Source: Omphiscola glabra
Taxonomy: Eukaryota > Mollusca > Gastropoda > Lymnaeidae
Length of the DNA stretch: 64,000 bases
Reading direction: 5' to 3'
Assembly: GCA_964017045.1 (NCBI GenBank)
Contig: OZ024810.1
Location: 18,285,204 to 18,349,203 of the forward strand
The position numbers and the translations under genes are program-made. Every line of letters starts with the position of its first letter. The first letter of the stretch is position 1. The notes beneath the pieces were generated by a model. That model saw only the letters and a program-made list of their open reading frames with translations, made no database searches and was not told where the DNA came from. This document shows, piece after piece, positions 22,128 through 34,099 of the stretch.

Positions 22128-25100
22128 ATGGCAAATGGAGCTGATGGATTGAATCAATACTTGGTCCCAAGTGGAGATGGGGAGCCCCATGACTGTCTCT
22201 ACATACCAGAGGGCACCTATAGAGGCTGGGTACCAAGACAATTGTACAGTCTGGAGTTAAGGGAAGTCAGACTACCATTCTTGAGACTGCTAAGTTTCCC
22301 TGTAGGAGGCACTTCACTTGGGTCCCTGTCAAGGCACATGATCGTCTTGGACGCTGTTGGAAATAATCTCTTCAAGTTGTCTGCTTCATTTGTAGAATGT
22401 AACAGACTGACCACTCTCAGCTTAGGATTCAATCATTTCACTGAAATCCCCTTTCCTGTTTACAGACTTTCACAGTTAGAAGTATTAATCTTGGAGCACA
22501 ATTATATAGAAACTATACACTCTTCTATAGAACTACTAAAAAATTTGAGGGTTCTAAATTTAGGTGGAAATCTTTTGTCTGAAATACCTGATGAACTAAA
22601 AAGATGTAGGAGACTGCAAGAGTTGCATCTCTCTGGAAATTTTTACCCCCGTGGGCACTTGAAGGAATTTCCTGAATGCATCTGTAGTCTAACAGAACTT
22701 GTTTACTTGGATTTGTCCTGGCAGCAGATCAAAAATATTCCAGAAACATTTGGGAATTTGCGCAAACTGGAAGTGTTGAATCTTAAGTGGAACAAGCTGC
22801 AAACTGTCTCTCTAGAGATGAGAAGGTGCACAAAACTGAGAAGGGTTAATCTTTCTGGTGCCTTGAGGCTAATGTCAGGCATCCCTGATGCCTTGTTCTG
22901 CCTTGAAGACCTACATGTAAGGGCTTTATTGATTTTAGATAAATCTATTCCATTAGTGTATTTAATATGAAGCAGAAGAAACTCTTTATATTGTTTAACT
23001 TAAATAATTCCTTCATTCTTTCTTCAGGAGCTCTACTTGAGCGACAACTTTTTCACAGACATCCCTGAGAAAGTCTGTGGCATGGTGAAATTAAAAACCC
23101 TTGCTGTGCAGCGTAATTCTCTCTTACGAATATCTCCTGATCTTTTTAAGCTGAGGTATTTGGAGACGTTGGAATTAAGTGATAATTACCTAGAGAGTAA
23201 GTTACAGGAATTATTATTGTTATTAAATAATTATGAAATTGGAGTGAACTCTTTTGAATTTTTTTCTTTCTTTTCAAAACATTTATAGTTTTTTTGGGGG
23301 TTTTTTTTTTGGAAAAGGGGGGGGGGGGATTTCTTTTCATAGTAAGTATGCTGAAGTTTAGTCTAAAGTTTCAAACAGTTGTCACTATCACTTACTCTAT
23401 TACGGGAACAGCAACTTTTTGAGGGAGGAGCCATTTTTATTAAAGTACATGCTTTCTTGTGCCATATATATTTATTTTATTTGTATATATTTTATCTAAG
23501 ATCATATAAAATGGTTAAAATGGTCAAAATCAAGATGTTCAAATTCACAAGTGGTTTGGTTAATATTTTTTCTCTTAAGCAATTTTTTTTAGAAATGTTT
23601 AATGAATTTTAACACAATTTTGTTTTACTACAGGTATTCCAGCAGGAATTAGAAACCTTAAAAAGCTAAAATGCCTAGGTTTGGCAAATAATAGATTAAC
23701 AGAGTTACCTGAGGAGATTCGTTGGTTAGAACCACTCAAATTCCTGCATCTTGGAAATAACCAGATAACCAAGGTAGGTCATTTTAGGCATCATCTGCGT
23801 AAACAAATACATTTGGGGCAATAGCTAAAAAAGTTCCCAGACCCCTATTCTAATGTGCCATGTTTCAAATTCTGACATTTACTGACTTTCCCTCTGCTCT
23901 ATGTCCATCCCTGTCCACTTTTTTTTATTTGAAACATCTCTTTAGTTGTGTGTGTGTTGGGTTGGATTAGATACATGCTAATGTTTCATTATAATTATAG
24001 TAACAGCATCACCCTTGATTCAACCCACAAACTAGCATTGCGTACAGGTCCATGCAGAGGCAGAAAAAAAATAAAGAAATCACCCAGTGCCCTTCCTGTC
24101 TGGGGGCCCCCAAGGGAGGAAATAGATATGTTTGAGACAATTATTTTGAATTTATGTGGACCAAAAATTTGGATTTGCTAGGGGCCCAAAAATTCTCTGC
24201 ATGGCCTGATTACATAATAGTATCTCTCTTGATTCGACACGCAAGCTTGCATTTTATCACCTTTTGCCTACATTTAAAACAACTAGGCTAGTCCTACACA
24301 TCATTTGGGATATCTCAATTTGATGACATAGAATAAGACACTAACTTGCAAGACTCATCAAACATGACTAAACATTGTACTTACACTAACTTGCAAGTCT
24401 CATCCCAGTCTTTGTACAACTGATCAAGTTTCAATGTTTTGAAAAATTTTAATTTTTTTTTTGTAAAGTCACTATATTGTCAATCTTAATTTCATGAGCA
24501 TTCCTACCGCTGTTCTGCTCCTATTTTATGGGTAGCTCTTCTTGAGCTTAAAGCTTATTTGATGCTAAAAATATAAAGTATGATGATTATTTTAAACGAT
24601 TATGTGATACTCAGTCATCATGCACAACCCTATGTCGTACTCAGTCATCATACACAGCCCTATGTCATACTCAGTCATCATACACAACCCTATGTCATAC
24701 TCCGCCATCATACACAGCCCTATGTGATACTATGTTATCATACACAACCCTATGTCATACTCAGTCATCATACACAACCCTATGTGATACCATGCCATCC
24801 TCAGCTCCCTGAAACCATCTACCACCTCCATAATCTGATCATGCTTGATGTCAACAACAACCAGCTGACTGAGGTTCCCCTCTTACTGGACCAGTTAGAA
24901 CGACTGGCAGAGCACGATGGCCTCTCCATTGTCAACAACAGTTTGCGCAGTCCGTTTAAAGAAATTTGTGAGCTAGGCACTCGGGCGTTGTTTGAATTCT
25001 TGAAAGGTAAACATTTTGTTGGAATCAGTTTTATTCATTAAAAAGTCTGACATACCACCAGACCCCCACCCCGCAACGGAAAAAAGGGTATGTTTTTAAA

Positions 25101-28100
25101 ATAAGTACTTATTTACGTCTGCAGGTATCAGATTAAAAGAGGCTCATCACCGCTGGAAGATGATTCTCATAGGCGCTGCCCAGGCGGGAAAGACCAGCTT
25201 ACGCCAGGCTCTCATGCTAGGCAGATCTAAACTTACCGCTGAACATGAGCGCACCTGGGTGATGGAGAGACACCTGTGGGAACCAGAGTCCAGGATCAGG
25301 GTGCAGGTCAGTGGACGTAGTATTGATAGTGCCCTTGTGCAGGTCAGTGGACGTAGTATTGATGGTGCCCTTGTGCAGGTCAGTGGACGTAGTGTTGATA
25401 GTTCCCTTGTGCGGGTCAGTGGACGTGGTATTGATAGTGCCCTTGTGCAGGTCAGTGGACATAGTATTGATAGTGCCCTTGTGCAGGTCAGTGGATGTAG
25501 TATTGATGGTGCCTTTGTGCGGGTCAGTGGACGTAGTATTGATGGTGCCCTTGTGCAGGTCAGTGGACGTAGTGTTGATGGTGCCCTTGTGGGTAATAAT
25601 GATTTACCTTGTTCAGTCATCCCTTTGGTAAATATCTATTGAGGGTTTCCATTTGTATGAGAGGGTCCCATTGGTTCTTTTCATGCTTACTGTAAACAAA
25701 AAAATTAATTCACCAATGTCAATGAAAGTGTGAATTTTGAGCCAGAGTCAAGAGTTGGATAGATTGTTTACTTTGATGATTAGGTCGAATACCCCTGTCT
25801 AGCCGCACAGTGAAGCATGACCATTTGAAATGTAGACCTCTTTCAAACAGAATGTATCTCTTTTCTTTTCAGATTCTGGACTTTGGTGGTCACCATATCT
25901 ACCAGGCAGCCCACCATATGTTTCTCTCCCCTGATGCCCTTCATATTCTTGTGTTTGACCTTACCAAGTACACATCAGAGGTCTGTGTTGTACATTCATT
26001 TACTAAGATTTATGACTAATGATGAGCTGTGTATGTTGGCATTCATTAACCACCCCCCACCCCAAAGCAAAAACCTGACTTATAATCTATCCCAACCCTC
26101 CACCTTAGTGTGTATGTTATAAAAGGATGCTGCCCTGTAACACTGTATGTACCCGGAGCCAGAACTCCAAAGGAAGCCTTGTTTTTGGTTCAAAAGACTG
26201 TCAACTGTTTGCTTTGTAAATTTGCTGCATAGAATTATCATAATGACATGAGATGGGCCAGTGTCACACTGTAACACATGTCATTAAAACATGTATTCCA
26301 TCCTTATGTGTATGAAGACCTGTCATTAAAACATGTATTCCATCCTTATGTGTATGAAGACCTGTCATTAAAACATGTATTCCATCCCAAGGTGTATGAA
26401 GACCTGTCATTAAAACATGTATTCCATCCTTATTATTATTGGTAGTTTTATATAGCTTGGTACCCCAGCCTAGGACTGGGCTCACCACGATGTACATACA
26501 ATTTTACAGTCATAATCATGAACTTAAAAATTTAACATACATTAATTGAATAAAACAAAACAAACGTGTTTCCCTCCAACCATTCCATAACTTTTTAAAT
26601 GTCAAGCCATGGACGGCACACAGCAGTATCGTTTATCGGTCAGTGGGGGGAATTAGTCAGGATAGTAGAGTTTAACTCATTCCCTACGTCAGTGCTACTT
26701 CCGTACTTTATTTTCCTGAGAAAAGGGAAGTAACTTGGTTTTGAAATTGATTTACATTTTTAAAATATTTTTTAAGCTGCTAAATATTAATAAATGTTAA
26801 TGAATTAAGGACGAATGCATCAAAGAATGGATAAGGTTTAATAAAAAATATAACATTAGCTGTGAAAAAATAATGAACAATGGCCAAAAAATCGATTTTT
26901 GGCACCTCGGGCGAACACATGCAAGATATAGACGCGCCGTACTAAAGCACACATAGTTTAAAAGTGAAACAAGATAAAAACATCCGGTTTTAAGTTGAAA
27001 TCATGCAGAATCACGCCATCCACGGAAGTCTCGATGGATGCGAGATTTCATTGCTATTTTAAACTAAAAATGAGAGAGGTGTGTTGCTATGCACCGGGAC
27101 GCATTTGGACCCATCCATCGGAAACCCCAAAGGAAGCATTTAGTCTCATATGTCGGGAATGAGTTAAAGAGATGTATTCTGAGTGCAGTATGTGTATGAA
27201 GACCTGTCATTAAAACATGTATTCCATCCTTACGTATATGAAGACCTGTCATTAAAACATGTATTCCATCCTTATGTATATGAAGACCTGTCATTAAAAC
27301 ATGTATTCCATCCTTATGTATATGAAGACCTGTCATTAAAACATGTATTCCATCCTTATGTGTATGAAGACATGTCATTAAAACATGCCTTCCATCCCCA
27401 GGTGTATGAAGACCTGATTGGCCACTGGCTGGAGGCCATCATGGACCGGGCAGCCGGGGCCAAGATTGTCATTGTTGGGACACACTGTGACCTGTGCACC
27501 AATGAAGACACGGACGATAAAGTACAGGACATCCTGCGGCTTATGAAACGGGACGAGGGGCTGAAACGGCAACAGATTGACAATGAAATCAGGCACATCC
27601 AGGATGAGTTGGATAATCCTGAATCCCAGGAAGTTAGCGGGGGAATTCCCGAAATCGGTGTCGGAAGAATGCAGGAGAAACTCAATAAATTGGTGAAAAT
27701 GCGCAATTCAAGATCACAGGTAAGAAGCTTAAGTGGTAGATCGGTTAAGTTCAAGGGAAATTCACTACAACATTAGAGTCATGACATTGACATGATGACA
27801 TAAGCAGTGCTGATTTGCTGCCCAAAATCAGTTTGTAAGGATTTGATGCTATCAGTCATGACATTGACCTGACATTGACATGGCATTGACATAAGCAGTG
27901 CCGATTTGCTGCCCAAAATCAGTTTGTAAGGATTTGATGCTATCAGTCATGACATTGACCTGACATTGACATGGCATTGACATGACACAAGCAGTGCCGA
28001 TTTGCTGCCCAAAATCAGTTTGTAAGGATTTGATGCTATCAGTCATGACATTGACCTGACATTGACATGGCATTGACATGACACAAGCAGTTCCGATTTG

Positions 28101-31100
28101 CTGCCCAAAATCAGTTTGTAAGGAATTGATGCTATCAGTCATGACATTGACATGGCATTGACATGACACAAGCAGTGCCGATTTGCTGCCCAAAATCAGT
28201 TTGTAAGGAATTGATGCTATCAGTCATGACATTGACCTGACATTGACATGGCATTGACATGACACAAGCAGTGCCGATTTGCTGCCCAAAATCAGTTTGT
28301 AAGGATTTGATGCTATCAGTCATGACATTGACCTGACATTGACATGGCATTGACATGACACAAGCAGTGCCGATTTGCTGCCCAAAATCAGTTTGTAAGG
28401 AATTGATGCTATCAGTCATGACATTGACCTGACATTGACATGGTATTGACATGACACAAGCAGTGCCGATTTGCTGCCCAAAATCAGTTTGTAAGGAATT
28501 GATGCTATCAGTTCTTTTGTTTTCAAGGATTACGGGAGGGACTGAAGCAATAATAAAAATATATACAAAGGGTTACAGTGAGGACAATAACAAAAAGTGG
28601 TGAACGTTTCGGCCCAAAAACCTTGGACATCAAAAACAGTCCAAGACAGAGACAACTGCTCGTAGCTTGTTGTATAGATATGTACCCTATCGGAAACGGG
28701 AGACACATTCAACTACGGAAGTGACCCATGAAATTAAATAGTTTTTTGATATTATGTGCCTAAAGAGCAGTGGTTCTCAGCCTTTTTAATGCTGAGACCC
28801 TTTAATACAGTTCCTCATGTTGTGCTGACCCCCAACTATAAAATTATTTTCGCTGCTTCTTCATAACTGTAGAGTATATGTGTTTTTCGATGGTCTTAGG
28901 CGACCCCTGGAAAAGGGTCGATCGATCCCAAAAGGGGTCGCGACCCACAGGTTGATAGCAGCTAAATAAATTTACATTTAAGGTTAAAAATGCTATAAAT
29001 TTTGTCCGTTATAGAAATGTAAGTAAGAAAAGTCCCATGGCAGTAAATAGTTCAAATAAATGCACTTTTACCAACTGCTTTGAGTGAGAGTGGAATGTAT
29101 CAACCTATTTTCCCTGTGACAGATCCCAGACAAAATCTTTGTGGTAAGCTGTGCAGACAGTCTCATGAACATGGAGCTGTTGAGGAATTTTCTCATTGAG
29201 AAATTGAAGTTTGAAGCAGTCAGCGCCCTGCCCGAGCACTGGTTCATATTCCTGGAGCAGATGCAGCAACTGCCAGAGAAGGTCTTGACATGGAACAGGA
29301 CCCTGGAGCTTTTCCTACAGGTCAATTTTTTTCTCTACCTCTGGTTGCATTCATGTGATGAAATTTTGATGAAATTAAGCCGTACCAATATTCCCTGTGT
29401 GTCAAATTAGTAGATTACTTCTAATGGAGTACTCCCTACAACCTAGATGTAATGTCCCCCCTCCTAAGAATTTGTTGTGATGCCCTACTTAAATGTTCTA
29501 ATTTGCCTTGGTCTCAATTCATTTGCATAATACATAGTTTCTTTCTGATGCATTTTTGTGAGCAGTTGGTGTACATGTATCAGTAGTTTCATGTAGTTTC
29601 ATTTAGTTTCATTTAGTTTCATGTAGTTTCATTTAGTTTCATGTAGTTTCATTTAGTTTCATTTAGTTTCATTTAATTTAGTTTCATTTAGTTTCATTTA
29701 GTTTCATTTAGTTTCATTTAGTTTCACGTAGTTTCATTTAGTTTCATTTAGTTTATTTTGTTTCATGTAGTTTCATTTAATTTAGTTTAGATTCAGGTAG
29801 TTTCATTTAGTTTCATGTAGTTTCATTTAGTTTCATTTAGTTTCATGTAGTTTCATGTAGTTTCATTTAATTTCATTTAGTTTCATTTAGTTTCATGTAG
29901 TTTCATTTAATTTAGTTTCATTTAGTTTCATTTAGTTTCATTTAGTTTCATTTAGTTTCATTTAGTTTCATGTAGTTTCATGTAATTTAGTTTCATTTAG
30001 TTTCATTTAGTTTCATTTAGTTTCACGTAGTTTCATTTAGTTTCATGTAGTTTATTTTGATTCATGTAGTTTCATTTAGTTTCATTTAGTTAATTATTTT
30101 TTTTCTTAAAAGAATGTGAAATTTAAGTTGCACCTTAAACGGTCATTGCAAAAGTTAATATAAAGAAAAACATGTCTTACTCTGTAATAAAAAAAGTTAT
30201 CTCTTATTTGTGTAAGTGCCCTCTTAGTAATTTGGTCTGTATCCTAAATTCAAAACATCTCTTGTTGATTGTTCATGGTGATCCTTCTCTTTATGGCAAA
30301 TGGTTTTTGACAGGCCGATGGTATTTTGTCATTCCAGGTGATGGCACAAAACCAGCAGTCCATGATGGGGATGGGAGGTTCGCCAGAGCGCAGCCTCGAG
30401 ATGGTGCTCAAATACTTCCACTCCACCGGTGAGATCGTCTGGTACCATGAGAACGATCAGCTGAAGACCACGGTGTTCCACAAGCCCGAATCTCTGATTG
30501 ACATGCTGAGGGTGGTGTTCCGCCATGACTTCAAACAGGTCGTTTATTACGATAAAGAGGTCGGGGAAACTGTGTCACTCAGAGAAGAGCAGTTCACAAA
30601 GATGAAAAGGGATTTCCTCAACAAGGGCCTGATGACCAAAGAGATGCTCCGCTACCTGCTGATCCACTTCAAGTTATCCGAGGACGCCCCAGAAACATTT
30701 TTATCATTGATCCTGTCCCTTATGATCAAGTTCAACCTATGTTTCGAGCTGACAAACTCCACAGCCAACGCTCTGCTGGGCTCATCTCAAATTGTCCAGT
30801 TCCCATGGTTTTTCCCCGGGGTCCCACCACCAGAACTGGAATCAAAATGGCCGTCCTCTCGGCCAGCAAATAACTTTGAGCTATGCATGGAAATTCTATT
30901 TCCTGGTAGGGCCCCTCCAAATTTTTTTGAGAAGCTGTCTGTCAAACTGCATCATTTTCTGTCTGATGCAAACAGAATCAACTGGAAAAATGGTGTTCTC
31001 GCTGAAAGAAACTATTCAAAGCTGTTGGTGGTCAGAGAAAAGCGCAACGGTTCTAACGTTGTTGTTGTGTCTGCCCGCGGAGCATCGGATTTGAAAGAGC

Positions 31101-32867
31101 TCTGGTGGCTGATTATAAGCGTACGCAAGGCCGCCATGAGCCTCTTCAAGGACTGGCCGCTGCTTAAGTGCGAGATCTCCTTGGTGTGCGGTCACTGTAT
31201 TCTGAAAGATACGGATGAGCCCTACCGTTACCCCGGGCATGTGCTGGAACATGTCATACCGAAGGGCTTGTACGTGATGAGGTGCTGTGAGAAGTTTCCT
31301 GACGATGAGGTGCCCACATGTTTTGTGTTTCCACTGGATGATCTAGGTGAGTCAAGGCACCCCTGTGAGGTCAGTGTTACCTCGCTAGTCTAAGGTCTGC
31401 TTGTGGTCCTGTGTTAACTCACTGGGCACGCCAAACATTGAAAATCCTTGGCACATTTTTTACTGTGACTTCATAATTGTTGAAAAATAAATTGAATATT
31501 TGTTGATGGGTTTTTTTTAGGGGTGGTTGGGTGGTGGCTCATTGTACATATGTACAGGGGGTTTCCAGAAAGTACTTATGCAAAGGGCGGGGTGCTATAT
31601 GGAAGCCCCTTACCTTTCAACAGGCACCATTGTACAGGAAGTATTCATAGTAAGAAAAGATGACATGTCCTAATTTCCACAGATGAAGAGAGTCATCAGG
31701 ATCATATGAGAGTTGCCACCAACTTTTTGTTGGCTGCTGAGGATGTCGTGGATGGTCCTCAGTCTGGGATCCAGTTTGTCCTGTCAGACACTGGACTTTC
31801 TTTGGTTGCAGCCAACCTCGGAGCTAACTGGATCTTAATCGCACTCAGCCTCGGCGTGCAGCAGATTAGAATCGAACAGCTGCAGATGGAGCATAAGTCT
31901 GTAAGGGTAACTCTTTCTCTTTGGCGGTGACGAAACCTAGGACATCTCTTTATAAAGTCTGTGTACTTTTATGAGCTCCATAATTCAATCTCACTGGTGC
32001 TTAACAAATTACAAGAAGATATTTTAGAATTTTCTGTCATGGGTTTTGAACCCTTTTACTCTACTTCATATCCACGGCGCTTAAATTTCTTTAAAAAAAG
32101 GACTATTTTTTTAAAATACCAACTTTCTCCCATCGTAGTGGTTGGTAATATGACTGGCGAATTGATCCTCTCATAGATTTTTATCTTTTCAAATGTACTC
32201 AGCCTCAGTCACGTAATTCTAATTGCAATGTTTAAATAGCATAGAGTCTGACTAAACCAGTGGTTCTCAACCTTCCTAATGCCGCGACCCTTTAATAGAG
32301 TCCTTCATGCTGTGGCGACCCCCAACCACAAAATTATTTTCGTTGCTACTTCATAACGGTTAGTATATGTGTTTTGCGATGGTCTTAGGCGACCCCTGCG
32401 AAAGGGTCATTCGACCCACAAAGGGGCCCACAGGTTGAGAACCGCTGGACTAAACAGATTAGAATTTATGTTGTGCCAGTTGTCAGATCTCATGAACTCA
32501 TGGGGGGGGGGGGGGGGGGGAATTGAACATTTAGTGTTAACCTAATGGTTGATTTAGTTTTAACCCTTGAATATCCATTCATTTCTTTTATTAATAATTG
32601 ACAAGTTGTTTGACTGGTTGAACAATAAAAGCTCTTCCCTGATTTGTTACTTTCAATGTTATTTTCTATTTCATCAAAATTCATACTTCGCTCACTTTGC
32701 TCCTACAGGTCTTCCAGCAGATCTTCAAAGCCCTGATTGAATGGCGGAGCGGTGCCACCATGAGCCCTGCCGACCAGGTCAACACCCTTTTCAGCGTGCT
32801 GTCAAGTGAAGAAGCTGGTCGTCTTGACATTGTTGAGAAGTTGAAGAAAAAGTTCAACATGACCTAG
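22128..32867 (+). CDS. LRR-ROC-COR-Death domain ROCO protein (MFHAS1-like), 11 coding exons
   Basis: Predicted cytoplasmic ROCO-family GTPase, a signalling or scaffold protein. Coding exons: 22128-22916, 23028-23196, 23634-23773, 24805-25006, 25125-25306, 25873-25980, 27402-27719, 29123-29320, 30338-31346, 31683-31900, 32709-32867. Lengths sum to 3492 bases, so 1163 residues plus stop, and phase is kept at every GT-AG junction. Residues about 70-410 hold some eleven leucine-rich repeats. The ROC GTPase has a P-loop GAAQAGKTS (450-458), DFGG (497-500) and THCD (557-560). Residues about 640-1035 resemble a COR domain. Residues about 1072-1158 read as a Death domain (LGANW, LGVQQIRIEQ, LIEWRSG). 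No kinase domain is present. The start ATG at 22128 has A at -3 and G at +4; an acceptor-like tttgttccacag ends at 22074, so a 5' UTR exon probably lies upstream. Human MFHAS1 has LRR-ROC-COR but, as I recall, no Death domain. The weakest junctions are the donor after 25980 (GTCTGT) and the acceptor at 24804. Confidence 0.88.
24598..24800. repeat. 30-bp tandem array abutting the exon 4 acceptor
   Basis: Unit tatgtcatactcagtcatca then tacacaaccc, about 6.5 units. The last partial unit (gataccatgccatcctcag) runs straight into the splice acceptor at 24804, so the acceptor looks like a unit variant. Confidence 0.92.
25307..25594 (+). repeat. 36-bp tandem array carrying repeated splice donors
   Basis: Eight units of gtcagtggacgtagtattga then tagtgcccttgtgcag directly follow exon 5. 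Each junction reads gtgcag|gtcagt (twice gtgcgg|gtcagt), the same as the exon 5 donor. In the gene's frame a unit reads VSGRSIDSALVQ with no stop. Confidence 0.95.
26273..26426 (+). repeat. 42-bp tandem array, left part, upstream of exon 7
   Basis: Unit gtgtatgaagacctgtcatt then aaaacatgtattccatccttat, about 3.5 units. One junction (near 26391) reads ccaag|gtgtatg and so keeps an AG. Separated from the right part by ~760 bp that include the TTAA-flanked MITE. Confidence 0.93.
26672..27167. mobile_element. piggyBac-like MITE flanked by TTAA, in ROCO intron
   Basis: TTAA (26672-26675) is followed by CTCATTCCCTACG; the other end is CGGGAATGAG before TTAA (27164-27167). A ~10-bp inverted terminus bounded by TTAA is the usual piggyBac signature. 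The 488-bp interior has no ORF of note. It is part of a ~760-bp block that separates two portions of the 42-bp array at the exon 7 acceptor. Confidence 0.6.
27189..27401 (+). repeat. 42-bp tandem array, right part, ending at the exon 7 acceptor
   Basis: Five units. The first 15 bases of each unit equal the first 15 of exon 7 (GTGTATGAAGACCTG), and the unit end ttccatccttat parallels the true acceptor ttccatccccag at 27401. Frame is open: VYEDLSLKHVFHPY per unit. Confidence 0.95.
27780..28512. repeat. ~96-bp tandem array, ~8 units, in ROCO intron
   Basis: Unit contains catgacattgacctgacatt, gacatgacacaagcagtgcc and tgctgcccaaaatcagtttg. Each unit itself holds a smaller catgacattgac repeat. 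It begins 60 bases after exon 7. Confidence 0.95.
28768..28961 (-). mobile_element. SPIN-like hAT MITE, degraded right end, in ROCO intron
   Basis: Begins CAGTGGTTCTCAGCC. The right terminus is decayed (gttgatagcag instead of the usual gttgagaaccgctg). Flanks ctaaagag and ctaaataa match at 6 of 8 positions, so an old duplication is likely. It lies in the intron before the exon at 29123. Confidence 0.75.
29583..30089. repeat. 10-bp tandem array (agtttcattt)
   Basis: About 50 copies of agtttcattt or agtttcatgt with occasional aatttagtttc units, within the intron before the large exon at 30338. Confidence 0.95.
32258..32447 (-). mobile_element. SPIN-like hAT MITE, 190 bp, in ROCO intron
   Basis: Begins CAGTGGTTCTCAACCTTCC and ends GGTTGAGAACCGCTG. 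The 8-bp duplication gactaaac is perfect (32250-32257, 32448-32455). It lies in the last intron of the ROCO gene, opposite in orientation to the copy at 33114. Confidence 0.9.
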
Positions 32868-33057
32868 CTGCCGCATGTCAGCACTGAAGAAATAACAATA
32901 TTCATCAGTCTTGTTCATATGGTGATCCATATTTTTTATGTAATTATTTATTTGAGTGGACTGAAACATTTTAGGTCTTTCATAAAGCAACTTTTTGTGA
33001 AGTAAGAAACTCTGGTATGGCACAAAACTATATGTGGCAGAGCGTATGTCTTATGGC

Positions 33058-33650
33058 TGATTGAATGTGTAAAGGCAGACTGTATGTCTTAAGGCAGATT
33101 GTATGTCTTAGGGCAGCGGTTCTCAACCTGTGGGGCGCGACCCCTTTGGGGGTCGAATTACCCTTTTCCGGGGGTCGCCTATGACCATCCGAAAACACAT
33201 ACACACCACAGTTATGAAGTAGCAACGAACATAATTTTGTGGTTGGGGGTCGCCACAACATGAGGAACTATATTAAAGGGTCGCTGCATTAGGAAGGTTG
33301 AGAACCACTGTCTTAGGGCATAATGTATGTCTTAAGGCTGATTGTACGTCTGAGGGCATATTATATGTCTTAAGGCAGATTGTAGGTCTTAGGGCAGATC
33401 GTATGTCATTAGGCAGATCCTGTGTCGTAATGCAGATCATATGTCTTAGGGCAGATTGTATGTCTTAAGGCAGATCGTTTGTTATAAGGCAGATCCTGTG
33501 TTGTAATGCAGATCATATGTCTTAAGGCAGATTGTATGTCTTATGGCAGATTGTATGTCTTAGGGCAGATTTTATGTCTTAGGGCAGATTGTATGTCTTA
33601 GGGCAGATCATATGTCTTAGGGCAGATTGTATGTCTTAGGGCAGATTAGC
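33058..33650. repeat. ~20-bp tandem array with SPIN-like insertion
   Basis: Unit gcagattgtatgtcttaggg and relatives flank the MITE at 33114-33310 on both sides. The array lies just past the ROCO stop and may be within its 3' UTR. Confidence 0.92.
33114..33310 (+). mobile_element. SPIN-like hAT MITE, 197 bp, perfect 8-bp TSD
   Basis: Starts CAGCGGTTCTCAACCT and ends with the inverted GGTTGAGAACCACTG. Flanked by tcttaggg on both sides (33106-33113, 33311-33318). The duplicated word is part of the surrounding ~20-bp tandem unit, so the element landed in an existing array. Internal sequence (gaccc...ggggtcgc, gtagcaacgaa, aggaactatattaaagggtcg) matches what I remember of SPIN/URR1 non-autonomous hAT elements of tetrapods. 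No transposase. Confidence 0.9.
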
Positions 33651-34099
33651 ATCATCTCAATGCTGTCAAATGCGTGTTATTATAATCCAGAAATGTCAAC
33701 TGTGAGTCACTTCCTTACCCTGCTTCTTCCTTACCCTGCTTCTTCCTTTGTAGAAAGCATCTCCTCAACTTTAAGATTTTTCAAAACCACTTTTTATCCC
33801 CCGAAAAGATTGACAGGGTTGGAAAGAGTTATCTTGTTTTCATATCTTTGAAGCAGGAACCAATAACTTCATATTTATCTCAGCTCATAGCAGACCTGCC
33901 AACCCTCCCGATTTTGTCGGAATTATACAGATTTTTTACCCCTCATTCCGACCTTCCGACAAACCTCTTTAAATTCCGATTTTCCGACCATTATAATTTT
34001 TTCACCCATCATAAAAATCCGAAAGCGACAAAAGAAAAAAAAATACAAAATCAGAAACGGCACGAAGTCAGGAAGTGGTGCATTCCTTTACTTTTACGT
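33651..34099. other. No gene seen
   Basis: Contains cctgccaaccctcccgattt near 33896, followed by repeated ttccga words, which looks like a decayed dispersed element; not assigned. Confidence 0.4.

Noticed and set aside
24805..25041. Reading exon 4 as continuous with the upstream array (153-codon frame)
   Set aside because: The LRR pattern begins exactly at the acceptor (LPETIYHLHNL), and the upstream part is tandem-repeat read-through.
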